Below, in pieces: positions 1 to 8,615 of a stretch of DNA of 64,000 nt (the first letter of the stretch is position 1; each line of letters starts with the position of its first letter). The translations under genes and the position numbers were made by a program. The notes below the pieces were generated by a model. It did not search any database. It was not told the DNA's origin and saw only the letters and a program-made list of their open reading frames with translations. Source of the stretch: Natrinema versiforme. GTDB lineage: Archaea > Halobacteriota > Halobacteria > Halobacteriales > Natrialbaceae. Where the stretch lies: NCBI RefSeq assembly GCF_005576615.1, contig NZ_CP040330.1:2914001-2978000 (forward strand), given 5' to 3'.

Positions 1-1
1 G

Positions 2-847
2 TTGCAGGGGACGATGATCAGCGCCGTCTACGCGCTGATCGCCATCGGATTCACCATGATCTTCGGCGTCGGCGGGACGCTGAACCTCGCCCACGGGGCG
101 TTGATCATGGGCGGTGCCTACGTCTTCGCGCTCCTCTCTCGAGAGATCCACGCTGCCGTCGCGTTCCCCGTGACGATCGCCGTGATCGCCCTCCTCTCGT
201 GGGGGCTCTATCAGGTGCTCGTTCGCTGGGTCGAGGAGAACGTCGTCATCACGTTTCTGGCCACCGTCGTCGTCGCGATCGCGACGACGGAGTTCGTCCT
301 CTACCAGTTCGGCAGTTCGCCGATCGGGATGACGCTGATAAGCGGCGCCGTGAACCTCGAGCCCTACGGGATCAACGCGCGGACTCGCTACGTCCAGTTC
401 GTCGGCTTCGTCATCTCGTGGATCGCGATCGGGCTGCTGTGGTACTACGTTACCCACACCGACGACGGCCGATCGGTCCTCGCGGCCTCGATGAGCGAAC
501 GCGGGGCCCAGTTGACCGGCGTCGATCTCCACGCGGTGCGATCGAAGACGTGGCTCATCGCCGGGGCGCTCGCCGGAACCGCCGGCGTCATCCTCGGCTC
601 GACCGGCGGTGCGACGCCGCTCATGTGGCTGAACCCGCTCGCGCTGGCGTTTATCATCGTCGTCATCGGCGGCATCGGCTCGATCAAGGGATCCGTCATC
701 GCGGCGTACGTCATCGGATTCCTCGAACAGTTTACGGTCACCTTCATCGGGCACGGATTCAGGGGCATCCTCTCGCTGGTCGTGCTCGTGGTCTTCCTGT
801 TGTACATGCCACAGGGACTCTACGGGAGGGAGTTCGCCCATGATTAG
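2..847 (+). CDS. livH: Branched-chain amino acid ABC transporter permease LivH (5-prime partial)
   Basis: This is an inner-membrane permease of the hydrophobic amino acid transporter family and forms half of the transmembrane channel with LivM. The protein is almost entirely hydrophobic. It shows the family N-terminal pattern (YALIAIGFTMIFGVGGTLNL, then AHG) and the late conserved region AFIIVVIGGIGSIKGSVIAA. The 281 residues visible start already inside the first membrane helix, so roughly ten residues and the true start lie to the left of the window. The stop overlaps the livM start by 8 bases, which implies translational coupling. The substrate cannot be fixed from the permease alone: urea or short-chain amide transporters share this fold. 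The binding-protein gene is not in view and probably lies upstream. Confidence 0.93.
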   Translation: MQGTMISAVYALIAIGFTMIFGVGGTLNLAHGALIMGGAYVFALLSREIHAAVAFPVTIAVIALLSWGLYQVLVRWVEENVVITFLATVVVAIATTEFVLYQFGSSPIGMTLISGAVNLEPYGINARTRYVQFVGFVISWIAIGLLWYYVTHTDDGRSVLAASMSERGAQLTGVDLHAVRSKTWLIAGALAGTAGVILGSTGGATPLMWLNPLALAFIIVVIGGIGSIKGSVIAAYVIGFLEQFTVTFIGHGFRGILSLVVLVVFLLYMPQGLYGREFAHD

Positions 848-1997
848 TACGATCCTACTCCTCGGAACGGTACTCGCGACGGTGACGAGACGACTCGGCA
901 ACGTCGCCGGCACGGTACGACGAGAGGTCCTGTTACCGATCGGTCAGGCGCTCGAGCGACTCCTCGCGCCGATCGATCGAGCACTCGAGCCCGCCGCGAA
1001 CGCCTACAACCGGTCGCTCGGACCGTACTTCGGCACGATGACCGGGCTGCAGTTCGCGCTGATACTCGTCAGCGTCGTGGCCCTCCTGACCGCGGGCGTG
1101 TGGGCGCCGATGGTCGGTCCGCTGGTCGGCGGCGGCCTCCTGCGGACGCTCGCGCTCGCCAGCATCTGGGCCATCTTCGCGATGAGCTGGGACATCCAGA
1201 GCGGTTACACCGGCTACATCAGCTTCGGCCACTCCGTGTTGTCGGGAGCGGCCGGCTACACGACGGCGCTCCTGATCGTCCACGTCGATCCGGGGCTGTC
1301 GATCTGGGTCACGGCCTCGGTGTCGGTCCTCGCGGCGCTCGTGATCGGGCTGCTGATCGCGCTGCCGACGCTCCGACTCGAGGGCCCGTACTTCTCGCTG
1401 ATCACCTTCGTCGCCGTGCTCCTGTTCTACAGGCTGACGACGGCGTTCAGTTCGCTGGGTGGTATCCCCGGGTTCGGACAGCCGGATGTCTTCACGTGGG
1501 ATCCGGTCATGCGGTACTACTACATGGCCATCCCGATGTTGCTCATCGCGCTCGGGCTGACGTTCATGGCCCGGTCGAACCTCGGGATGATCCTGGTCGC
1601 GATCCGCGAGAACGAATCGGCGGTGTCGGCCGCCGGGATCAACCCGACGAAGTTCAAGATCTGGTCGTTCGCGCTCAGTTCGATCCCGATGGGGATCGGC
1701 GGGGTGCTCTTGGTCGGCTTTACGGGTAACGTCGACCCGGAGACCTTCGTCATCGTCGACAATAGTATCGAGATGATCGCGATGGCCGTCATCGGCGGCA
1801 TGAGCTCGATCCTGGGACCGCTCGGCGGCGCGTTCCTCTTTGAGTTCCTCAATCACCAGCTCTTCCACAGCTACTCGACGCCGGTCCGGTATCTGTTCCT
1901 GTGGGGACTGGTCTTGCTCGTGCTCGTGTTCGCGCGGGACGGGCTGTTCAGGATGATCTGGCACCGCCTCGGTGCCGTTCGAGGTGAGTCCGAATGA
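840..1997 (+). CDS. livM: Branched-chain amino acid ABC transporter permease LivM
   Basis: This is the second permease of the liv transporter, 385 residues. The conserved part starts near residue 90 with the pattern ASIWAIFAMSWDIQSGYTGY, followed by SFGHS, and continues through about eight further hydrophobic segments. The cytoplasmic loop that contacts the ATPases is visible (RENESAVSAAGINPTKFKIW). In front of it are about 90 residues with one extra hydrophobic segment and a charged stretch, a longer lead than in many LivM proteins. The gene overlaps livH by 8 bases and livG by 4 (ATGA). Confidence 0.95.
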   Translation: MISTILLLGTVLATVTRRLGNVAGTVRREVLLPIGQALERLLAPIDRALEPAANAYNRSLGPYFGTMTGLQFALILVSVVALLTAGVWAPMVGPLVGGGLLRTLALASIWAIFAMSWDIQSGYTGYISFGHSVLSGAAGYTTALLIVHVDPGLSIWVTASVSVLAALVIGLLIALPTLRLEGPYFSLITFVAVLLFYRLTTAFSSLGGIPGFGQPDVFTWDPVMRYYYMAIPMLLIALGLTFMARSNLGMILVAIRENESAVSAAGINPTKFKIWSFALSSIPMGIGGVLLVGFTGNVDPETFVIVDNSIEMIAMAVIGGMSSILGPLGGAFLFEFLNHQLFHSYSTPVRYLFLWGLVLLVLVFARDGLFRMIWHRLGAVRGESE

Positions 1998-2725
1998 GCG
2001 TCCTCGAGGTCGACGGACTCACCAAACGGTTCGGCGGACTGGTCGCCGTCGACGACTTCTCGCTGGACGTCGAGGAAGGCGAAATCGTCGGCCTGATCGG
2101 ACCGAACGGATCGGGCAAGTCGACGGTGTTCAACTGCATCATGGGTATCTACGACGTGACCGAGGGGTCGATTCGGTTCAACGGCGACAACATCACCGCC
2201 GATTCGACGCACGAGATCGTCAACAAGGGGCTCTCGCGGGTCTCACAGGAGTCCAATCCGATCGATCTCTACTCCGTCGCCGGCAACATCAAGCTGTTTA
2301 CGCTGCCGAACAGCATCCGCTCGCTCCACGGCGGTGCGAGCGACGAGAAGATCTACGAGTACGCCGCCCGCATCGACATCGAGGACAAACTCGAGGAGAT
2401 GCCGGGCGAACTACCCCACGCGGATGTCCGCCGGCTCGAGATCGCCAAGGCGCTGGCGACCGAGCCCGAGATGATGCTGCTGGACGAGCCATTCGCCGGG
2501 ATGAATCAGGCCGAGATCTCGGAACTGTCCGACCAGATCGAACGCTTCCGCGAGAACGGCATGACGATGGTCGTCGTCGACCACAACATGGGCGGCCTGA
2601 TGGAACTCGTCGATCGGGTCGTCGTGCTCAACAACGGCGACTTCCTCGCGGCGGGTACTCCCGAAGAGATCGCCGAGAACGAACGCGTTCAAGAGGCATA
2701 CCTCGCCGGGGAGGGAATCGAATGA
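1994..2725 (+). CDS. livG: Branched-chain amino acid ABC transporter ATP-binding protein LivG
   Basis: This is a cytoplasmic ATPase subunit of 243 residues. Walker A (GPNGSGKS) lies near residue 37, a Q-loop glutamine follows in RVSQESNP, and Walker B is MMLLDEPFAGM with the long LivG-type tail. The ABC signature is unusual: where LivG proteins normally have a motif of the type LSYGQQRRLE, this one reads ELPHADVRRLE, so the serine and glycine of the signature are gone. Everything else in the nucleotide-binding fold looks intact. The switch histidine is present in VVDHNMGG. The gene overlaps both neighbours by 4 bases. Confidence 0.94.
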   Translation: MSVLEVDGLTKRFGGLVAVDDFSLDVEEGEIVGLIGPNGSGKSTVFNCIMGIYDVTEGSIRFNGDNITADSTHEIVNKGLSRVSQESNPIDLYSVAGNIKLFTLPNSIRSLHGGASDEKIYEYAARIDIEDKLEEMPGELPHADVRRLEIAKALATEPEMMLLDEPFAGMNQAEISELSDQIERFRENGMTMVVVDHNMGGLMELVDRVVVLNNGDFLAAGTPEEIAENERVQEAYLAGEGIE

Positions 2726-3438
2726 CAGATCCAATACTCGAGGTCGACGACCTCAACGTCTACTACGGCAAGTCACACGCACTGACGGGCGTCTCGCTGT
2801 CGATCGATCAGGGCGAAATCTACGGCGTGATCGGGCCCAACGGGGCCGGCAAGACGACCATGCTCAACGCCATCGCCGGGTTCGTCGAGTACGAGGGGAC
2901 CATCCGCTACGACGGAGCGGACCTCGCTCGCGTAAGCCCCCAGCAGATCGTCAGGGACGGCCTGATCTACTGTACCGAGGATCGGGACCTGTTCCCGTAC
3001 TTCTCGGTCCACGAGAACCTGCTGATGGGCGCGCAGTTCCGCGACGACCGCGATGCGGTCCAGGACGACCTCGCGATGGTCTACGAGCTGTTCCCGCGGC
3101 TGGACGAACGCCGCGAGCAGGAAGCCGAGACCATGAGCGGCGGCGAACAGCAGATGCTCGCCGTCGGCCGCGCGCTCATGAGCGACCCCGACGTGTTGAT
3201 GCTCGACGAGCCCACGCTCGGGCTCGCACCGGTCATCATCCAAGATATCAGCGACGCGCTCGAGCGGCTCTCGGACCAGGGGCTGACGATCCTGCTCGCC
3301 GAGCAGAACTCGACGTTCGCGCTGCGCCATGCCGACCGACTCTCGCTGATCGAAACCGGCGAGATCGAACTATCGGGAACGTCCACGGAGTTCCACGACA
3401 ACGAGTACGTCCGCGAGGCGTACGTCGGCGTTCACTGA
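2722..3438 (+). CDS. livF: Branched-chain amino acid ABC transporter ATP-binding protein LivF
   Basis: This is the second ATPase of the liv transporter, 238 residues. Walker A is GPNGAGKT, the signature is the regular MSGGEQQMLAVGRAL, Walker B is VLMLDEPTLGLAP, and the switch region is LLAEQN. The start was chosen at the ATG that overlaps the livG stop (ATGA). The reading frame stays open far upstream, but only as a shadow of livG. It is the last gene of the operon; a weak T tract lies about 100 bases downstream. Confidence 0.95.
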   Translation: MTDPILEVDDLNVYYGKSHALTGVSLSIDQGEIYGVIGPNGAGKTTMLNAIAGFVEYEGTIRYDGADLARVSPQQIVRDGLIYCTEDRDLFPYFSVHENLLMGAQFRDDRDAVQDDLAMVYELFPRLDERREQEAETMSGGEQQMLAVGRALMSDPDVLMLDEPTLGLAPVIIQDISDALERLSDQGLTILLAEQNSTFALRHADRLSLIETGEIELSGTSTEFHDNEYVREAYVGVH

Positions 3439-3699
3439 GACGGGTTGCTGCAACGATGTACCGGCGCAACCCCAGAGCGGTCGGGGTCGCGCCGGCAATG
3501 ACTTACAGCAGACCGTATGAGGAACCGATTCGCCGCGGGCTCCTTTTTCCGGTCGCGTCGGCGACAGCGAGCGGTGAGGCGAGTGCGTGTCGATCCGGGG
3601 CCTGCCGCTGGGCCGTAGCGTCGTGGGGTCGGAGGTCGGGAACGCCGGTCCTGTGAATGCTTGCCGGTCACCTACGTGTCGTCCCGTCGACGCTACCGC

Positions 3700-3837
3700 A
3701 TGGTCAAACTCTCGACGATCGTCATCGCCGCCGGCGTCGTCATGCTGGTCTTCCCGATTCCGCCGGTCGCGAGCGCGCTCGGCGGGGTCGCCGTGATCCT
3801 CGTCGGCATCCTGCTCCGGTTGGTCGCGGGGAAGTGA
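3700..3837 (+). CDS. Small two-helix membrane protein
   Basis: This 45-residue reading frame starts MVKLSTIVIAAGV and consists of two hydrophobic stretches (about residues 5-19 and 24-41) separated by a proline turn (FPIPPVAS), ending in a basic tail. The composition and the turn are typical of small haloarchaeal membrane proteins, and it lies in a gap between livF and the convergent oxidoreductase genes. No function can be assigned. The support is composition and position only. Confidence 0.55.
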   Translation: MVKLSTIVIAAGVVMLVFPIPPVASALGGVAVILVGILLRLVAGK

Positions 3838-3895
3838 GGCCGTCGGGGCGATCGGCGTTCGCCGATGGACCCGTCCGTGAAGTCGGCTCGAGCGG

Positions 3896-5665
3896 TCAGT
3901 CGTCCGGCGATGCGAGCAGGTCGGGGCTGTCCAGATACTCCTGAATCCCCTCCGCTGCGCGGAACGCGAGCGCCCCGACGGTCCCCGTCGGGTTGTAGCC
4001 GCTGTTGTGGGCGAACGCCGACGCGCCGGGGACGAAGAGGTTGTGTGCGTCCCAGTTCTGCAGGTAGTTGTTCACCACCGACTCCGACGGATCCGAGCCC
4101 ATGATCGCACCGCCGGTGTTGTGCGTCGACTGGTAGGGCGTGATATCGAAGCTCCCCTCGAGGCTCGTGCTCGCGTCGACCGTGTTGGCGCCCATCTCCT
4201 CCATGATCTCCTCGAGGTAGGGGCCGATGTGTTCGACCATGTTCCGGTCTTGCTCGCGCCAGTCGAAGGTCATCCGCAGGAGCGGCTGGCCGTACTGATC
4301 GGTGTAGTTGGGGTCGAGATCGAGGTAGTTCTCCCGGAACGGGAGCACGGACCCCTGTGCGGAGACCGAGACCGAACTGTGGTAGTTGTCGATACTTTGG
4401 GCCTTGAACTCCGATCCCCACGACTGGGTCCCCTCCGGGACCGGGTTGTTCGCGATCGGCCGGTCGCCGGTCTGGTTGAGGGCGACGTTTCCGCCGTGGA
4501 GGAAATCCAGCTCTGAGTGGTCGAAGTTGTCGCCGTTGAAATCGTCGATCGCGGCTCCGAGCGCGCCGGCACCCATGTAGAGGTTCCACTCCTCGTCGTC
4601 GAAAAAGCCGGTCGCGCTGGCCTGAAAGTTCTGGTAGCAGTAGTTCTTCCCGACGGTGCCCTCGCCCGTCTCGGGGTCGTACGGCTCGCCGATGTCCGAC
4701 AGCAACAGGAGCCGGACGTTGTTCAGCACGTAGGCGGTCAGCGCGACGACGTCGGCCGGCTGCTCGTAGACCTCGTCGGTCCGCCGGTCGACGTACCGGA
4801 CCCCCTCGACCTCCTGCTCGTCCTCGTTGTACAGCAGTTCGACCACGTCGGCGTGGGTCCGCAGTTCGAAGTTGCCCGTCTCCCGTGCGGCGGGCAACAC
4901 CGTGGTGATCGGCGAGGCCTTCGCGCCCCACTCGCAGCCGAACCGTTCGCAGTAGCCGCAGTACTGACACTGGCCCTGCTGGACGCCGTCCGGGTTCGTG
5001 TACTGCTCCGTGAGGTTGGCCGAGGGGGCCTGAAACGGTTCGTAGCCCAGTTCGTCGGCCGTCTCCTTGAACCGCTCGAGGACCGGCGTCTCGATCATCG
5101 GCGGGAGCGGGTACTCCCGCGACCGGGGGCCTTCGTAGGGGTTCCCCAGCTCCTGCGTTTCGCCCTCGATGTTGCCCGCTTCCCCCGCGATACCGGCGGT
5201 GTACTCGAACTGATCGTAGTAGGGCTGGAGTTCGTCGTAACTGATCCCCCAGTCCTGAAGCTGCATGTTCTCGGGGATCTTCTCCTCGCCGTACTCGTCG
5301 ATCGTTCGCGATCGGATCTCGAAGTCGTAGGGGAGAAACCGCCACGTCTGCCCGTTCCAGTGGACGCCCGCGCCGCCCTCGCCCGAGCCCGGCAGGAACG
5401 CGCCGAAGCGGCGCATCGGCAGGGCGGTATCGTCGACGGCGTTCCGGAACGTGATGGTCTCCTTCGAGAGGTCCTGCATCAGCTTGTACCGGAGCGCATA
5501 GCCCAGCTCGTCGTGGACCGTAAAGAAGTTCTCCGTCTCCCGCTCGCCGCCGCGCTCTAAGCTCACCACCTGATAGTCCTCCTGTGCGAGTTCCTTGGCG
5601 ATGATGCCGCCGGTCCAGCCCGCGCCGACGGTCACCACGTCGACGGGATCGAGTTGCTGTGCCAT
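3896..5665 (-). CDS. GMC-family FAD oxidoreductase, gluconate/sugar dehydrogenase large-subunit type
   Basis: This flavoprotein of 589 residues belongs to the glucose-methanol-choline oxidoreductase family, in the branch with gluconate 2-dehydrogenase. The N-terminus has the FAD-binding dinucleotide fold (VVTVGAGWTGGIIAKELAQE). A cysteine-rich stretch, CQYCGYCERFGCEWGAK, lies near residues 235-252. The C-terminus holds the GMC catalytic region with THNTGGAIMG and HNSGYNPTGTVGALA. It probably oxidises a sugar acid or polyol. No own signal peptide is seen; it would be exported as a complex with the Tat-signal subunit encoded just upstream, whose stop it overlaps by one base. The exact substrate is not determinable here. 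Confidence 0.9.
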   Translation of the reverse strand: MAQQLDPVDVVTVGAGWTGGIIAKELAQEDYQVVSLERGGERETENFFTVHDELGYALRYKLMQDLSKETITFRNAVDDTALPMRRFGAFLPGSGEGGAGVHWNGQTWRFLPYDFEIRSRTIDEYGEEKIPENMQLQDWGISYDELQPYYDQFEYTAGIAGEAGNIEGETQELGNPYEGPRSREYPLPPMIETPVLERFKETADELGYEPFQAPSANLTEQYTNPDGVQQGQCQYCGYCERFGCEWGAKASPITTVLPAARETGNFELRTHADVVELLYNEDEQEVEGVRYVDRRTDEVYEQPADVVALTAYVLNNVRLLLLSDIGEPYDPETGEGTVGKNYCYQNFQASATGFFDDEEWNLYMGAGALGAAIDDFNGDNFDHSELDFLHGGNVALNQTGDRPIANNPVPEGTQSWGSEFKAQSIDNYHSSVSVSAQGSVLPFRENYLDLDPNYTDQYGQPLLRMTFDWREQDRNMVEHIGPYLEEIMEEMGANTVDASTSLEGSFDITPYQSTHNTGGAIMGSDPSESVVNNYLQNWDAHNLFVPGASAFAHNSGYNPTGTVGALAFRAAEGIQEYLDSPDLLASPDD

Positions 5666-6720
5666 CAGCGCTCACCTCCGCGATCGGCGGCCTCGTCGTC
5701 GAGATCGGTCCGAACCGACTCGTCGTCGGCGTTCCCGCGAGCGGCCTGCTCGTCGACGATGTTCGGGTAGTCCGCCTCCGCGGCATCGTGGACGTGTGCG
5801 TGGCCCCCCTCGCTCTGTTCGTTGGCCGGCTGCTCGTTCTCGGTGTCGAGCCCGAGGGACTCGATGTCGTCGGCCAGTTTCCGGTAGTCGCCCTCCTCGA
5901 GTTCGACGTACTCGCCCTCATCGAGTATCCCCCGATAGCTGCCGAGCGCGCCCGGGGTTCCGGGGAATCCCTTCAGTCGCCAGCCGATCATCTCGCGGTT
6001 GCCGCCGTACATCGGATCGCTGAACATCCCCTCCAAGGTGTTCTGGCGAACCATGAGGAAGAACCCCTCCGAATCGATGTCGGTGTCCTCGAACGCCGCC
6101 ACCTCGCCCGCCTCGAGCGCCTCGACGACCGCATCCTGCTGGTCGTCGTCGAGGCCGGTGAACGTCTCGGCGTCGTACTCCCCTCGGACGTGCTCCTCGA
6201 CGGCCGCGATCCCCTGATCGTAGGCCTCGTTCGGCGTGAGCGCGTACTGCCAGCCTTGGGTCTGGGCCGGCGTCGTTTCCGCCCACGGGACTTCCTGATC
6301 CTGTTCGATGTCCGCCGGCTCCTCCGTATCGTCCTCGAACGGAGCGCTCGGGTCCTTCCCGGCGAACGGCCCCTGCATGTACCATCGCTCCCCGCGACCC
6401 CACGCCGAGTTCATCTGGTTGTCGATGAAGTAGACGACGCCGGCCTCCGGCGCGCCCGGCCCGTTGTCGTCGGAGGGGTAGATCCGCGCCGTCAGGTCGT
6501 GAACGACTCGCGCCTGCTGTATCGTGAAGTACTCGAGGCCCTGTTCCTCGACCTCGACTTCCTCGAGTTGCTGGAGCGGCGTCACGTCGAACTGTTCCGG
6601 ATCGAACCCCTCCGCCGTTCCGGCGATGCCGAAAACGGCCAGGGTGCCCCCGGCCCGCATCACCGTTCGCCGCGAGAGATCGCGCGTGAAGTCGAACGCT
6701 GGCTCGTCATCGTCTGCCAT
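5665..6720 (-). CDS. Gluconate 2-dehydrogenase subunit 3 family protein with Tat signal
   Basis: This 351-residue partner of the GMC subunit carries a twin-arginine signal near residues 10-35 (LSRRTVMRAGGTLAVFGIAG). It then shows the subunit-3 pattern, including FFTIQQ-like LEYFTIQQARVVHDLTARIY followed by a PSDDNGPGAPEAGVVYFID segment. The acidic tail (after about residue 300) is histidine- and glutamate-rich. The start at 6720 puts the Tat motif close to the N-terminus; the upstream in-frame start at 6831 would add 37 residues and is less likely. Bacterial relatives have a third, cytochrome c subunit; none is encoded here, so the electron acceptor is unknown. Confidence 0.88.
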   Translation of the reverse strand: MADDDEPAFDFTRDLSRRTVMRAGGTLAVFGIAGTAEGFDPEQFDVTPLQQLEEVEVEEQGLEYFTIQQARVVHDLTARIYPSDDNGPGAPEAGVVYFIDNQMNSAWGRGERWYMQGPFAGKDPSAPFEDDTEEPADIEQDQEVPWAETTPAQTQGWQYALTPNEAYDQGIAAVEEHVRGEYDAETFTGLDDDQQDAVVEALEAGEVAAFEDTDIDSEGFFLMVRQNTLEGMFSDPMYGGNREMIGWRLKGFPGTPGALGSYRGILDEGEYVELEEGDYRKLADDIESLGLDTENEQPANEQSEGGHAHVHDAAEADYPNIVDEQAARGNADDESVRTDLDDEAADRGGER

Positions 6721-6849
6721 ACAGGCGACGGACGCCGAGATCTCGAATAGTGTATTCACCTGCGAGTGCTTGTCTCGCAGGCCATTCGAACCCGGATCGG
6801 CGATCCCGAACTCGTCAGCGTTCGAGAACACCTGCAGTAGTGGCCCGAC

Positions 6850-6857
6850 GATTTTAC
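6850..6857 (+). promoter_or_regulatory. TATA-like element for the FAD oxidase gene
   Basis: The T-rich stretch gattttac lies about 26 bases before position 6881. That is the spacing expected between an archaeal TATA element and a leaderless transcription start. It is the only such element near this gene and supports the unusual start discussed there. Confidence 0.4.
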
Positions 6858-6880
6858 TCGCCGCTGGCCGACGTTCGCCT

Positions 6881-8191
6881 CTGCAGACGACTCCGCGGGT
6901 ACTCGTCGCCGGCGGCGGACTGGCCGGACTGGTCGCCGCGCGCCATCTCGCCGCCGCCGGCGCGGACGCGGCGCTGCTCGAGCGCAGAGAGCGGGTCGGC
7001 GGCCGCGTCCGGACCCTCGAGCGCGACGGCTACCGGTTCGATCGCGGCTTTCAGGTCCTCTTTACCGCCTATCCCGCAGTGAGGCGGGAACTCGATCTCG
7101 AGGCGCTCGAGTTGCGCCGGTTCGCGCCGGGAGCAACCATCGCGGGACCCGACGGCCGATCGGTGCTCGCGGACCCGCTCCGGGAGCCCGGAACGATCGC
7201 AAAAACGCTGTCTACCCCGTTCGTCTCCGTCGGCGACGCGCTTCGTGTCGCTCGACTCTGGTGGGAGCTTCGGCAGACCGATCCGGACGAGCTATTCGCC
7301 GGTAGCGACGAGCGGATCGACGCGTTCCTCCGCGACCGCGGCTTTTCGGACGCGTTCATCGAGGGCTTCGTCGCGCCGTTCTACGGCGGCATCACGCTCG
7401 ATCAGTCGATCTCGATCTCGAGACACGTCTTCGAGTACACGTTCAAGACCCTCGCAGCGGGCGAGATGGCGGTTCCGGCCGCCGGCATGGGCGCGATTCC
7501 GACCCAGCTCGCGGCCCGCGTTCACGAGGCCGGCGGCACGATCAGGACGGGAGTCGGCGTCGAGTCGGTCGCGGCGGACGGCGGCAACTCGAGCAGGGAA
7601 CGCCCCAACACCGACGGCTCCGTCACCGTCGAGACCGACGAGGGGACCGTCGCGGCCGACGCGGTCGTCGTCGCGACCGATCCGCCGACCGCTCGCGACC
7701 TCACCGGCGTCGAGTCGATCCCCACCGACGCGCGGGGCTGTGTCACCCAGTACTACGCGCTACCGGACGATATCGACCTCGAGACCGGGCGGCGGCTCCT
7801 GTTGAACGCGACCGATCGAGGGCCGAATCACGTCGTGCCCCACAGCGCGGTCGCGCCCGAGTACGCCCCCGACGGGATGGCCCTACTCAGCGCGACCTAT
7901 CTCGGCGTCCCCGACGAGAGCGACGACGCCTTGGCCGATCGGACGCGAGCGGCCCTCGAGTCGTGGTATCCCGACCGGGAGTTCGACGCACTCGAGGCGC
8001 TCCACACCGAGCGCGTGCCGTTCGCGCAGTTCGTACAGCTGCCGGGGTTCCGCGACCGGCTGCCCGACGCTCGCGATCCCGCGGGCTCCGTCTATCTCGC
8101 TGGCGACTACACGCAATGGTCGTCGATTCAGGGCGCGATGGAGAGCGGACGGGACGCGGCGAAAGCCATGATCGACGATCTGTCGCGATAA
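6881..8191 (+). CDS. FAD-dependent oxidoreductase (protoporphyrinogen oxidase / amine oxidase superfamily)
   Basis: This NAD(P)-binding Rossmann flavoprotein has the FAD motif VAGGGLAGLVAARHLAAAGA at the very N-terminus. It is followed by LLERRERVGGRVRTL and the GYRFDRGFQVLF pattern of protoporphyrinogen-oxidase-like and phytoene-desaturase-like enzymes. The C-terminal FAD contact is VYLAGDYTQWSSIQGAMESG. It probably oxidises an isoprenoid, porphyrin or amine. There is no ATG, GTG or TTG between the Rossmann motif and a TTG at about 6769 that would add an unnatural 37-residue leader. The CTG at 6881 fits the TATA spacing and gives a normal-length N-terminus. The start is therefore provisional and a sequencing error is an alternative. 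Confidence 0.85.
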   Translation: MQTTPRVLVAGGGLAGLVAARHLAAAGADAALLERRERVGGRVRTLERDGYRFDRGFQVLFTAYPAVRRELDLEALELRRFAPGATIAGPDGRSVLADPLREPGTIAKTLSTPFVSVGDALRVARLWWELRQTDPDELFAGSDERIDAFLRDRGFSDAFIEGFVAPFYGGITLDQSISISRHVFEYTFKTLAAGEMAVPAAGMGAIPTQLAARVHEAGGTIRTGVGVESVAADGGNSSRERPNTDGSVTVETDEGTVAADAVVVATDPPTARDLTGVESIPTDARGCVTQYYALPDDIDLETGRRLLLNATDRGPNHVVPHSAVAPEYAPDGMALLSATYLGVPDESDDALADRTRAALESWYPDREFDALEALHTERVPFAQFVQLPGFRDRLPDARDPAGSVYLAGDYTQWSSIQGAMESGRDAAKAMIDDLSR

Positions 8192-8347
8192 TCCGGGCGG
8201 GGCCCGACTCGAGTCGTCCCCGTTCGATCGGACCGACAGACGGCCGAGCGGCGGTCGGACTCCTTCGAGACCGTGACAGTCCCGCGAGTAGCGGAGAAAC
8301 ATTAAGCGCCGCGAGCCCCCTTCTGGAAACACGGAGACAGCACAGCC

Positions 8348-8569
8348 ATGGCTCTGGACGAACTCCTCGAGGGGACAGCGTTGACCGGGCGACAGGCGGC
8401 GATCATCTTCTTTACCTTTCTCACCCTGATTATCATCGCCGCGCTGATCCTGATCACGTTCAGCGACTTCTTCAGGGACCTATTCATGTACCGCGACGCG
8501 GCCGACCTTCGAGTCGGTGCGCTGGCTCTCGTTTCCGGGCGGTCGGCCCTCGGAAGCCGCGGTCCCTGA
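8348..8569 (+). CDS. Small single-helix membrane protein
   Basis: This is a 73-residue frame with a short amphipathic head (MALDELLEGTALTGRQ) and one strong hydrophobic helix at about residues 18-42, followed by FSDFFRDLFMYRDAADL. The last 20 residues look like read-through of non-coding DNA, although the frame is closed. A TATA-like acattaag lies about 45 bases upstream. The function is unknown. Confidence 0.5.
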   Translation: MALDELLEGTALTGRQAAIIFFTFLTLIIIAALILITFSDFFRDLFMYRDAADLRVGALALVSGRSALGSRGP

Positions 8570-8615
8570 TTCCGATTTCGGAGGCCGCCCCCGATCGGTA
8601 CGGACCAACCGCGGC

